In this document: positions 27,604 through 36,400 of the stretch, one piece after another
Layout: every line of letters begins with the position of its first letter
How positions within the stretch are numbered: the first letter of the stretch is position 1
DNA from: Rhodocyclales bacterium
GTDB taxonomy: Bacteria; Pseudomonadota; Gammaproteobacteria; Burkholderiales; Rhodocyclaceae
Length of the DNA: 64,000 bases
Assembly: GCA_016235805.1 (NCBI GenBank)
Contig: JACRIY010000006.1
Coordinates: 37,459-101,458, forward strand
Direction of reading: 5' to 3'
Position numbers and translations under genes: made by a program
The notes under the pieces: generated by a model
What the model was told of the DNA's origin: nothing
Databases searched by the model: none
What the model saw: the letters and a program-made list of their open reading frames with translations, nothing else

Positions 27604-27699
27604 GGAATGGCGATTAGGCGACGGGATTCATATTACCTTTGTTAGAATCAGGGCATTCGCCGTGCGCACATTTCCCTTGCTAGTCGGGCCGATTCGGTT

Positions 27700-30600
27700 G
27701 TGACGGATTTCGCGCACACCCATTCAGACGCCGCCATGGACCCATCGAACAGCGTTCCCGACGAGGGGCTGGACAGCATCGCCGATCCGATGCAATGGGA
27801 GCCGCCGCGCCAGTTTCTGCGGCGAGCCATACTCGGCATCGCCATCGGCGCGATCGGATTTCTCGCCGTCGTGCTCCTGTTCGCCCCGAATCAGCATGCG
27901 CGAATGGTGGGCCCAGGTTTCATGTTGCTCGTCGTATCGGTGGCATGGCTGCTTCAGGCCCGCAGCCAGATTCGCGCCAGCGTGCGCTTGCTCGTCCTTG
28001 GATCCTGGGTCGTAGCGAGCGGGATCTGCCTGTTCAATGGTGGCGTGCGTACGCCGGTGGTCATCTCCTATCCGCTGATCGTCGTCATGGCCGGCTGGCT
28101 TTTGGGCCCACGCATGGCGTTCGTGATGGCGGCACTTAGCGTGGCGGCCACCCTGGGTTTCGTCATCGCCGAATCGAGGGGCGTGCTTCCGGTCCAGCCG
28201 CCGACTCCGCCGGCGATGTTCTGGGTGGTGCAGGCCACGATACTGGTGATTTCGGCTGCATTGATCCGCTTTTTCCTGCGCACCTACAAACGTCGAATCG
28301 AGGAAGTGCGAACCCTGAGCGGTACTCTGGCCAGGCTCAAGGCGGAAGCGGCCCTGGCCGAAACCGTTCGCCGCGGCAACGACCTGCTGGATCGCACCGG
28401 ACGCATGGCCAAAGTCGGCGGCTGGGAGCTTGAACTGGCAAGTCGCCAACTGACGTGGAGCAGCGAGACGTTTCGCATCCACGACATCGAACCCGGACTG
28501 CCGCCCGGCATCGAGGACGCGATCGCCTATTACACGCCGGAGGCGCGCCCGCTGATTGCGGCCGCCGTGCGCGATGCCGTCGAGCATGGCACCGGCTTCG
28601 ACCTTGAACTGCAACTCGTCACGGCGCGAGGCCGCGTAATCTGGGTGCGCAGCATCGGCGAACCGCAACTCGTCGATGGCCGGGCAGTGCGCGTGACCGG
28701 AACGATCCAGGACATCAGCGAACAGAAGCGCACCGGGCAGGCCCTCAAGGCCAGTGTCGACAATCTGCAGCGTACGCTGGAAGCCATCGGCGAGGGCATC
28801 TTCGCCTACGACGGTCGCGATCCGAGCGGCCGCCTGCTGTTCGCCAACGACGAGTTCTTCCGTATCTGGCGGATTCCGGCGGAGGAGGCGCCCAATACCG
28901 GGCGTGCCGAGATCATCACGGCGGCGCGAAAATTGTTCATCGATCCGGATGCTGAAGTCGCCCGCATCGGCGAAATCCTGGCTTCCTCGACGCCCCATGA
29001 AGACCGCGTGCCGCTCAACGACGGTCGCGTCCTGCTGCGGCGCAGCGCTCCGATCTCGGGCGGCGATGGCGTGTCCCGCGTCTGGACCTTTCGCGACATC
29101 ACGCGCGAGGAACAGGCGCTGGCCGCCCTGCGCGAGCGCGAGGAACAGTTGCGCCATGCACAGGAGATCGCCCACCTCGGCAGTTTCGACTGGAACCCCG
29201 CAACCGGAGAACTGCGTTGGTCCGATGAGCATTTCCGCTTGTGGGGACTGCTTCCTGGCGCGGCAACGCCGGATTACGCCCTGTTCCGGAGCGGGGTCCA
29301 TCGCGACGACGTGGCGCGACTGGAGGAGGCTTTGCAGGCGGCCATCAAGGGCGGTCGCTGGTTCGCCTGCAAACATCGGGTGGTCTGGCCGGACGCGAGC
29401 GTACGCCACGTCCATGGCCGGGGCGAGGTGATGTTCGATGCCGGCGGGCGCGCCGTGCGCATGCGGGGCACGGTGCAGGACATCACCGAACGCGTGGCGG
29501 CCGAAGAAGCGCTGATCGCCGCCCGCGATGAAGCCGACCATGCAAAAAAGGAGGCCGATGCGGCGAATGCGGCCAAGTCGGAATTCCTTTCGAACATGAG
29601 CCACGAGATCCGTACCCCGCTCAATGCCGTGCTGGGCCTGGCCCAGGTCGGCCAGCGTGAAACGGACGGAACCCCGGTGCGACGCCTGTTCGACCAGATG
29701 CTCGACTCCGGACAACACCTGCTGGGCATTATCAACAACGTGCTCGACTTCTCCAAGATCGAGGCCGGCAAGCTCTCGGTCGAGAAGGAGGCGGTCAGTT
29801 TGAAGCGGTTGACCGACCGGGCCCTGGGTTTCTGTGCGGCGCGCGCCTCGGAAAAGCAGCTTGCGCTGCGCTTCGAAGCCGGCGCGGACCTGCCCGAAGC
29901 TTTCGAAGCCGATTTCCTGCGCCTGTCCCAGGTGCTTACCAACCTGCTCGACAACGCGATCAAGTTCACCGCTCAGGGCGAAGTAGTGCTTGCCGTCGAT
30001 CGGGTGGGCGACCGCCTGCGATTTAGCGTGCGCGACACCGGTATCGGTCTGAGCAGCGAACAACTGGTCCGAATCTTTCTGCCCTTCGAGCAGGGCGAGG
30101 GCTCGACCTCGCGCCGTTTCGGCGGCACCGGCCTCGGATTGGTGATCTGCAAGCGACTGGTGGAACTCATGGCCGGCACCATTCGGGTCGAAAGCAACCC
30201 GGGTTGCGGCGCGCTGTTCGAGGTCTCGCTGCCACTGGTCGTGGCAAACGCGCCACCCTTCGATGAAGTCGCGGATGCCGAGCCGCGGGAGGCCGGTCCG
30301 CCGCGCGCCGGGCGCCGGCTGGAAGGCATGCGCATACTCGTCGCCGAGGACAATCCGGTCAACCAGGCCGTACTGCGCGAACTGCTGGGCCAGGAGGGCG
30401 CGCAACTGGTCTGTGCCGACGACGGACTGGACGCGCTGCAATGCATGGCAAATGCCGGCGGCGATGCCTTCGATATCGTCATAACCGACATCCAGATGCC
30501 GAACATGGATGGCCACCAGTTGGCCCGCCGCTTGCGCGAGTTCTATCCGGCGCTGCCGGTGGTCGGCCTCACGGCACACGCCTTTGCCGAAGAGCGCCAG

Positions 30601-31116
30601 CGCTGTTTCGCCAGCGGCATGGTGGAGCATGTGGCCAAGCCGATCGAATTGAACGGCCTGGTTCGCGTGCTGCGCAAGCATGCCCGTTGGCAAGTGCCGC
30701 CGGTGCCGGATGCCGCCGTGTCGCCAGCGCCGACTCTTGCGGCAGGGGAGGGTCGCGGGCTGGTGGACTGGGATGCCATGCTCGCCCAGTACCAGGGCCG
30801 CCAGGCCTTTGTCACCAAGTTGATCGGCATCGCCCTCGCTTCGCAGGCCGCGTCTCCCGCGAGGCTGCGTGAAGCTGGCGTGCAGCGGGATTTCGATACC
30901 ATAGTCTTCACCGCCCACAGCATCAAAGGCATGAGCGCCAATTTCAGTGCCGGCCGCCTGCGCGATTTCGCGGCCGACGTGGAAGCGGCTGCGCGGGCAC
31001 GTGGCGACGATGCCGGACCAAAGGCGCTGCGCCTTGCCGATCTCATGGATGAGTTCCTGGCGGCCCTCACTGCCCGGATGGGGGAGGCGTCCGGCACCGC
31101 GTCGCCGGCATCGTGA
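27700..31116 (+). CDS. Membrane-bound hybrid sensor histidine kinase with receiver and HPt domains
   Basis: This 1138-residue kinase has a membrane domain of about six helices (residues 38-195), three PAS-type sensor domains (about 215-345, 350-475, 480-610), HisKA with phospho-acceptor His635 in NMSHEIRTPLN, and an ATPase domain (LTNLLDNAIKF, DTGIGLS, GGTGLGLVI). A receiver follows with Asp in IVITDIQMPNMDG, then a C-terminal HPt domain whose His lies in FTAHSIKGMSANFSA. It thus holds a whole phosphorelay except the final DNA-binding regulator. The membrane domain is homologous to that of the kinase at 19923; the two flank the hox operon. Start GTG at 27700 is uncertain; ATG at 27736 is an alternative. 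Neither has a strong ribosome site. Confidence 0.88.
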   Translation: MTDFAHTHSDAAMDPSNSVPDEGLDSIADPMQWEPPRQFLRRAILGIAIGAIGFLAVVLLFAPNQHARMVGPGFMLLVVSVAWLLQARSQIRASVRLLVLGSWVVASGICLFNGGVRTPVVISYPLIVVMAGWLLGPRMAFVMAALSVAATLGFVIAESRGVLPVQPPTPPAMFWVVQATILVISAALIRFFLRTYKRRIEEVRTLSGTLARLKAEAALAETVRRGNDLLDRTGRMAKVGGWELELASRQLTWSSETFRIHDIEPGLPPGIEDAIAYYTPEARPLIAAAVRDAVEHGTGFDLELQLVTARGRVIWVRSIGEPQLVDGRAVRVTGTIQDISEQKRTGQALKASVDNLQRTLEAIGEGIFAYDGRDPSGRLLFANDEFFRIWRIPAEEAPNTGRAEIITAARKLFIDPDAEVARIGEILASSTPHEDRVPLNDGRVLLRRSAPISGGDGVSRVWTFRDITREEQALAALREREEQLRHAQEIAHLGSFDWNPATGELRWSDEHFRLWGLLPGAATPDYALFRSGVHRDDVARLEEALQAAIKGGRWFACKHRVVWPDASVRHVHGRGEVMFDAGGRAVRMRGTVQDITERVAAEEALIAARDEADHAKKEADAANAAKSEFLSNMSHEIRTPLNAVLGLAQVGQRETDGTPVRRLFDQMLDSGQHLLGIINNVLDFSKIEAGKLSVEKEAVSLKRLTDRALGFCAARASEKQLALRFEAGADLPEAFEADFLRLSQVLTNLLDNAIKFTAQGEVVLAVDRVGDRLRFSVRDTGIGLSSEQLVRIFLPFEQGEGSTSRRFGGTGLGLVICKRLVELMAGTIRVESNPGCGALFEVSLPLVVANAPPFDEVADAEPREAGPPRAGRRLEGMRILVAEDNPVNQAVLRELLGQEGAQLVCADDGLDALQCMANAGGDAFDIVITDIQMPNMDGHQLARRLREFYPALPVVGLTAHAFAEERQRCFASGMVEHVAKPIELNGLVRVLRKHARWQVPPVPDAAVSPAPTLAAGEGRGLVDWDAMLAQYQGRQAFVTKLIGIALASQAASPARLREAGVQRDFDTIVFTAHSIKGMSANFSAGRLRDFAADVEAAARARGDDAGPKALRLADLMDEFLAALTARMGEASGTASPAS
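30727..30737 (+). repeat. Repeated word GCGCCGACTNT, copy 5 (in the kinase at 27700)
   Basis: Exact match in a domain linker; reads Ala-Pro-Thr-Leu. Confidence 0.7.
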
Positions 31117-31240
31117 CCGAGCGGTCGCCGTTCCCTGATATCTCCTGCAGGCGAGCGGGATTCGCGAATCCGGCCGAATAGGCTGCTACGATGCCGGCTG
31201 TGCCCGGAAATCCAGATTCCACCGCAAGAAGACGCGCTAC

Positions 31241-32152
31241 ATGACCATCGACAGTCCCTTCGCCGCGCTGGGCAATGTCAGCGATACCGAAGAGGTGGAA
31301 GCCCAGGTAGACGCCATCGTCCGCCGCTTTGCGCCAGGCCACGATCTGGCGCGCGTCGATGCGGCCTTTTCCCTCCTGAACCGCGCCTTCGACGGCGAGC
31401 TGCCGGGCTACCAGAAGCTCCAGACCCTTTACCACAATCGTACCCACACCAACGAAGTGGTGCTGTGCACCGCGCGCATGCTGCACGGCATGCACCTGGC
31501 GGGGCAGGGTCTGGACGGCGATCATGTCGACGCCGCGCTGATCGGCGCCCTGATGCACGACGTTGGCTACCTGATGCGCGACGAAGAAGCCAGCGGAACT
31601 GGCGCCCAGTTCACCGACAACCACGTGTTGCGCGGCGTTGAGTTCGCCCGCCGCCACCTGCAGGATCTTCCGGCGAATGTGCTGGAGGTGACCGCCAAGG
31701 TGATCCTGCTGACCGACCATCGCAAGCATCCGGACTGGGTGCGGCTGGACAACGTGCAGCAGCAGCGGGCTGCCTATGCCACGGCGACCGCCGACCTGAT
31801 CGGCCAGATGGCCAACCGCGAGTATCTCGAACGCGTGCTGTTCCTCTACTACGAGTTCGAGGAGGCCCAACTGGGGGGCTTCGCCGACATCCACGACCTG
31901 CTGGAAAAGACCGCCGCCTTCTACCGCACAATCAAGTCGCGGCTGGACCAGGACCTGAACGGCCTTTCCGCCCACCTCGGGCGGCATTTCGAGCAGCAGA
32001 CCGGTGCCGGGAGGAACTTCTACCAGGAGTCGATCGATCGCAATCTCGGTTACCTCGACCGCGTGGTTGCCGTCGAGCGCGAGCACCGGCTGGAACATCT
32101 GCGCCGCGGCCACGTGGTTGAGCAATTGCTCGACCTCAAGGGCAAGAAATGA
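31241..32152 (+). CDS. HD-domain metal-dependent phosphohydrolase
   Basis: This 303-residue protein has an HD-type metal site in the order YHNRTHTNEV (His, about residue 65) and LMHDVGYLMRD (His-Asp, about residue 105), with further histidines (NHVLRGVEF, LTDHRKHPDW) downstream. HD proteins hydrolyse nucleotides, cyclic dinucleotides or phosphoesters with two metal ions. The N-terminal 50 residues and the C-terminal helical part do not match a named subfamily I know. The ATG at 31241 has AAGAAGA upstream. It stands 46 bases before nikR on the same strand, so may be co-transcribed with it. Substrate unknown. Confidence 0.75.
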   Translation: MTIDSPFAALGNVSDTEEVEAQVDAIVRRFAPGHDLARVDAAFSLLNRAFDGELPGYQKLQTLYHNRTHTNEVVLCTARMLHGMHLAGQGLDGDHVDAALIGALMHDVGYLMRDEEASGTGAQFTDNHVLRGVEFARRHLQDLPANVLEVTAKVILLTDHRKHPDWVRLDNVQQQRAAYATATADLIGQMANREYLERVLFLYYEFEEAQLGGFADIHDLLEKTAAFYRTIKSRLDQDLNGLSAHLGRHFEQQTGAGRNFYQESIDRNLGYLDRVVAVEREHRLEHLRRGHVVEQLLDLKGKK

Positions 32153-32198
32153 TGGCGGGCACCGCTCGCAATGGGCTGGCGGCCCTGCGGGAGCCCTG

Positions 32199-32681
32199 AT
32201 GGAACGCATCACCATTTCCCTGGATGCCGATCTTGCCGTCGAATTCGACCGGCTGATCGCCGAGCGCGGTTACCAGAACCGCTCCGAGGCGGTGCGCGAC
32301 GTACTTCGCGCACACCTCGAAAGCGCCCGCCAACAACGCGGCGAGGCGACGCATTGCGTGGCAAATCTCTCGTATGTGTATAACCACCACGAACGCGATC
32401 TTGCCGAGCGACTGACGGCCCTGCAGCACGGCCAGCACGATCTGACGGTGGCGACGCTGCATGCCCACCTCGACCACGAAAACTGCCTCGAAAGCGTAGT
32501 CCTGCGCGGGCCGACCGCTGCCGTGCGCCAGTTTGCCGATGCCATGATCGCCGAACGCGGCGTACGCCACGGCCAGCTCAACCTGATCGACGTCGAGATC
32601 GACGGTGGGCGCGCCCACGGCCACGGCTATCGCCCGGCGGGCAGCAGCCACGGCCACCTGCATCTGAAGCCGAAAACCTGA
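32199..32681 (+). CDS. nikR: Nickel-responsive transcription regulator NikR
   Basis: This 160-residue protein has an N-terminal ribbon-helix-helix DNA-binding part (MERITISLDADLAVEFDRLI, then YQNRSEAVRDVLRAHL). The C-terminal ACT-like domain carries the expected nickel ligands: His in YVYNHHERDL, then LHAHLDHENCLES, whose two His and one Cys complete the square-planar site. The tail is extended and His-rich (GRAHGHGYRPAGSSHGHLHL), longer than in E. coli NikR, and may store or sense extra nickel. It should repress nickel uptake when nickel is plentiful; a matching operator lies before the nickel transporter at 38937. The ATG at 32199 has GGAG 5 bases upstream. Confidence 0.93.
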   Translation: MERITISLDADLAVEFDRLIAERGYQNRSEAVRDVLRAHLESARQQRGEATHCVANLSYVYNHHERDLAERLTALQHGQHDLTVATLHAHLDHENCLESVVLRGPTAAVRQFADAMIAERGVRHGQLNLIDVEIDGGRAHGHGYRPAGSSHGHLHLKPKT

Positions 32682-32688
32682 CTCCGAC

Positions 32689-33324
32689 GTGGCAGTTCCA
32701 GACCACCTCGTCCTCGCCACCCGCGACCTTGACGCCGGAGCCGCCTGGCTGGAACGGCATCTCGGCGCGTCGCTTGCCGCCGGCGGCAAGCATGCGCGGA
32801 TGGGCACCCACAATCGCCTGCTGAGACTGGGCGCAGGCTTCTACCTCGAACTGATCGCCATCGATTCGCAGGCGCCGCCGCCCGGAAGGCCACGCTGGTT
32901 CGCCCTGGATCACATTGATTTGCCGGCAGACCGTCCGCGCCTGATCCACTGGGTGGCGCGCAGCGAGGACATCGCGCGCGACGCGGCGGCGAGCGCGGCT
33001 ATGCCGGCAGACATTCTCGAAATGGAACGCGGCGATTTTCGCTGGCGCATCGCCGTTCCGCCCGACGGCAGCCTGCCCGGCGACGGCCTGTTGCCGACCC
33101 TGATCCAGTGGGATGTTGCGTTTCATCCCGCCGACCGACTTCCCGATGCGGGTTGCGAACTGATGAAACTGGAAGCCTTTCATCCCCGGCCGGAACGGAT
33201 ACGCCCCGGTTTGGCGGCGCTCGGCCTGGCGGCGAAGCTGGACCTGCACCCCTGTGCGGCCGGCGAAGCGATGCAACTGGTGGCCTACGTACGCTGCCCC
33301 CGAGGCCTGGCCGAGCTCGATTGA
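32689..33324 (+). CDS. Glyoxalase-like (VOC fold) domain protein
   Basis: This 211-residue protein begins with the pattern VPDHLVLATRDLDAGAAWLERHLG, typical of the glyoxalase-like domain group, with GTHNRLLRLGAGFYLELIAI forming the second strand set. The conserved His in PDHLVL and Glu in LELIAI could hold a metal as in other VOC enzymes. No specific reaction can be named. The GTG start at 32689 lies 7 bases after the nikR stop, so it is probably in the same transcript. No signal peptide is seen. Confidence 0.7.
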   Translation: MAVPDHLVLATRDLDAGAAWLERHLGASLAAGGKHARMGTHNRLLRLGAGFYLELIAIDSQAPPPGRPRWFALDHIDLPADRPRLIHWVARSEDIARDAAASAAMPADILEMERGDFRWRIAVPPDGSLPGDGLLPTLIQWDVAFHPADRLPDAGCELMKLEAFHPRPERIRPGLAALGLAAKLDLHPCAAGEAMQLVAYVRCPRGLAELD

Positions 33325-33375
33325 TCGGGCGGGCCGCGTCTTGCGTTGGCCATCAGATGGGGCTATCACCGGGGG

Positions 33376-33389
33376 TTGATGTCGGTCAA
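33376..33389 (+). promoter_or_regulatory. FNR-like box upstream of the large kinase gene
   Basis: TTGATGTCGGTCAA matches TTGAT-N4-ATCAA at 9 of 10 positions and lies 109 bases before the kinase ATG at 33498. A class II start point would fall near 33424; the -10 there is not obvious, so direct activation is less sure than for hoxF. Confidence 0.45.
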
Positions 33390-33497
33390 TGGCCTCATCG
33401 GACAGCGGAGTAAGCTTTTCGTATTGATGGGAGTAGCAAATTTCGCGGCGAGGGATGCGTAGCGTCCCCTGCTTCCGCGTTAGCGTTCAGAACAACA

Positions 33498-36400
33498 ATG
33501 ACATCCGGACTGGTTCAGTTCCTGCTGCGTTTCAACGGCTGGCGCCTGTGGGTTCCGTTCGCCTTGCTCACGGTGCTGGCGGCCGAACTGGTCGTCTCGG
33601 CGATGGACCTGCTGCTGATGGGGCGCATCACTGCCGACTACCTGATCACGGGCCTGGTTGCGGCCGGACTGGTGGCTCCGATCAGCCTTTTCCTGATGAA
33701 TCGCCTGCTCGTTGAATTGGGTCGGCAACGACAGGCCGATCTCGCCGGCAACCTGGCACGGGCCGAGGCCCGCTTGCGGGTGGCGCTCGATTCCACCGAC
33801 GAAGGCATCCTGATGGTCAGCCTGACTGGCGAGGTGTTGTCGTCCAACAAGCGCTTCCGGGAACTCTGGCATGTCACCGAAGAGCTCGCGGATGCCGGAG
33901 ATGACGCCTTGCTGGCGCATGTGCTGGACCAGTTGGTCGATCCCGAGGGCTTCATGGCCGGGGTGCGCAAGCTCTATGGCAGCGATGCCGAGGCGAGCGA
34001 CACCCTGCTGTTCAAGGACGGACGCGTCTTTTCGCGCTACACCAGGGCGTTGGCGCAGGGCGACATGGCGGCCCGAATCTGGTGCTTTCGCGATATCTCT
34101 GCCCAGGTTCGCGCGCAGAACGCGCTGGTCGAGCGCGAGGAAATCTTTCGCGCCATAGTCAGCCAGGCGGGCGACGGCATCGACCTGATCGATGCGGCGA
34201 CTCTGCGCTTCGTCGAAGTCAATGACGCGGCCTGCCGCATGCTGGGTTACCGGCGCGAGGAACTGATCGGCCAGCCGTTGCTGACGATCCAGGTCGATTT
34301 CGATGAGGCGTCGCTGGCGCCCGCCGTCGCGGAACTGGTTCGCCTGGGTCACCGCGAGTTCGACGCGCGGCATCGCTGCAAGGATGGACGCATCCTCGAC
34401 GTGAGCCTCAGCGCCAGGGTGGTGCAGCTGCACGGGCATGATTACGTGGTCGGCGTCTGGCGCGACATGACCGCCAGCAAGGCCGCGGAAACCCGCTTGC
34501 GCGAGCGCGAGGAGATATTCAGCGCCATCGTCAACCACGCCGTGGAAGGCATGCTGCTGGTCGATGTCGAAACCCTGACCTTCGCCGAATTCAATGACGC
34601 GGCTTGCGAGGGACTGGACTATACGCGCGAGGAATTTGCCCGCCTGCGCCTGCCGGACGTTCAGGCCAGCATGAGTTTCGAGGAAACCCTGGCCAAGGTG
34701 CGCGTCGCCGCTGCCACGCCGGGCGGCATGCGATTCGAGAACCGGCATCGCTGCAAGGACGGCAGCCTGCGCGATCGAGTCGTCAGCAACCGTCCGGTTC
34801 AGCTGCGCGGCCGGACCTTCCTCGCCCATGTCTGGCACGACGTCACCGAAAGCAAGCGCGGGGAACGCGAACTGGTCGAGTCGCGCAAGCTGCTGCAGGC
34901 GGTGGTCGACACGGCGCCGATGCGGGTGTTCTGGAAGGATCGCGACCTCAAGTACCTGGGCTGCAATCCGGCGTTTGCGCGCGATGCGGGCAAGTCGGGA
35001 CCGGCGGAAGTCATCGGCCTTGACGACTTCGCGATGGGCTGGGCCGAAATGGCCGAGCTCTATCGCGCCGACGACCGGGCCGTCATGCAATCGGGACAGC
35101 CGAAGCTGTTTTTCGAGGAACCTCAGGCCACCCCGGATGGCCGCACCATCTGGCTCAGCACCTCCAAAGTGCCGTTGCGCGCTTCCGGTGGTGAAGTCAT
35201 CGGCGTCCTGGGCATTTACGAGGACGTCACCGAGCGCAAGAGTCTTGAAGACGCCCTCCGGCTGCGCGAGCAGTACCAGCGCACGGTGCTCGACAATTTC
35301 CCCTTCATGGTCTGGCTGAAGGACAGCCAGAGCCGCTTCCTCGCGGTGAACCAGCGATTCGCCGAGGTCTTCGGTCAGCCGTCGCCGCAGTCGCTGGTGG
35401 GCAAGACCGACCTTGACATCGCGCCGCGCGAAATGGCGGAGCGCTATCGCGAGGATGATTTCGCGGTGCTGGCCAGCGGGCAACCGAAGAACGTCGAGGA
35501 GCAGATCGAGATTGACGGCAGGCCGGTTTGGTTCGAGACCTACAAGTCGCCGGTGTGCATTGCTGGCCAGGTTATCGGCACGGTCGGTTTCGCGCGCGAG
35601 ATCAGTGATCGCAAGCGCATGGAGCGGAGCCTGGCCCTGGCGATCGAAGTATCGCGCGCGATCCTGTGGGAACTCGACCTGCGCGACGGCAAGCTGACTT
35701 ACGACAGGGCCGCGCTGGCGGCGCTGGGTCTGGAATCCGACACCAAGCTCGACACCATGCAGGGCTGGATAGGGCAGGTGCATCCCGATGACAAGCAGCA
35801 GTTCGAAGTCCGGGTGCAAGGCGCGCTCGGCCCAGGCGAGGGGGTATTCGACATGGAGTACCGCCTGGCGGCGGGGTCGGGGCATTACGAATGGGTGCAT
35901 ACCCGCGGCCGCGTGCTCCAGCGCGACGAGCAGGGACAGCCGATCCTGGCCGTCGGCACCACCATGAACATCACCGAGCGCCGCCAGATCAGCGACGCGG
36001 TGCAGGCCAGCGAGCGCCGCTCGGCGGAACTCGCATCCCTGCTGCGCCTGATGTGCGACAACGTGCCCGACATGATCTGGGCCAAGGACCTCGACCGGCG
36101 CTACCTTTTCGCCAACAAGGCGATTTCCCGCCAGCTTCTCAACGCGGTCGACACCAGCGAACCGCTCGGCAAGGACGACATGTTCTTCGCCCGCCGCGAA
36201 CGCGACAGTCACCCTGACGACGCACAGTGGCACACCTTCGGCGAGCTTTGCCAGGACAGCGATGGCATCACCCTGGAACGGGGTCAGCCGTCGGTATTCG
36301 AGGAATTCGGCCAGGTCAAGGGGCGCCTCACCTACCTCGATGTGCACAAGGCACCCTTCGTCAACGAAAAGGGCGAAGTGATCGGCATCGTCGGGTCCGC

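Noticed and set aside
28405..28420. AAAGTCGGCGGCTG as a copy of the repeated word
   Set aside because: It has an inserted base compared with the reverse complement of the word, so I did not count it.
27724..30918. 1064-residue minus-strand open frame opposite the kinase at 27700
   Set aside because: Same reasoning: it mirrors a well-supported kinase gene and shows no family motifs.
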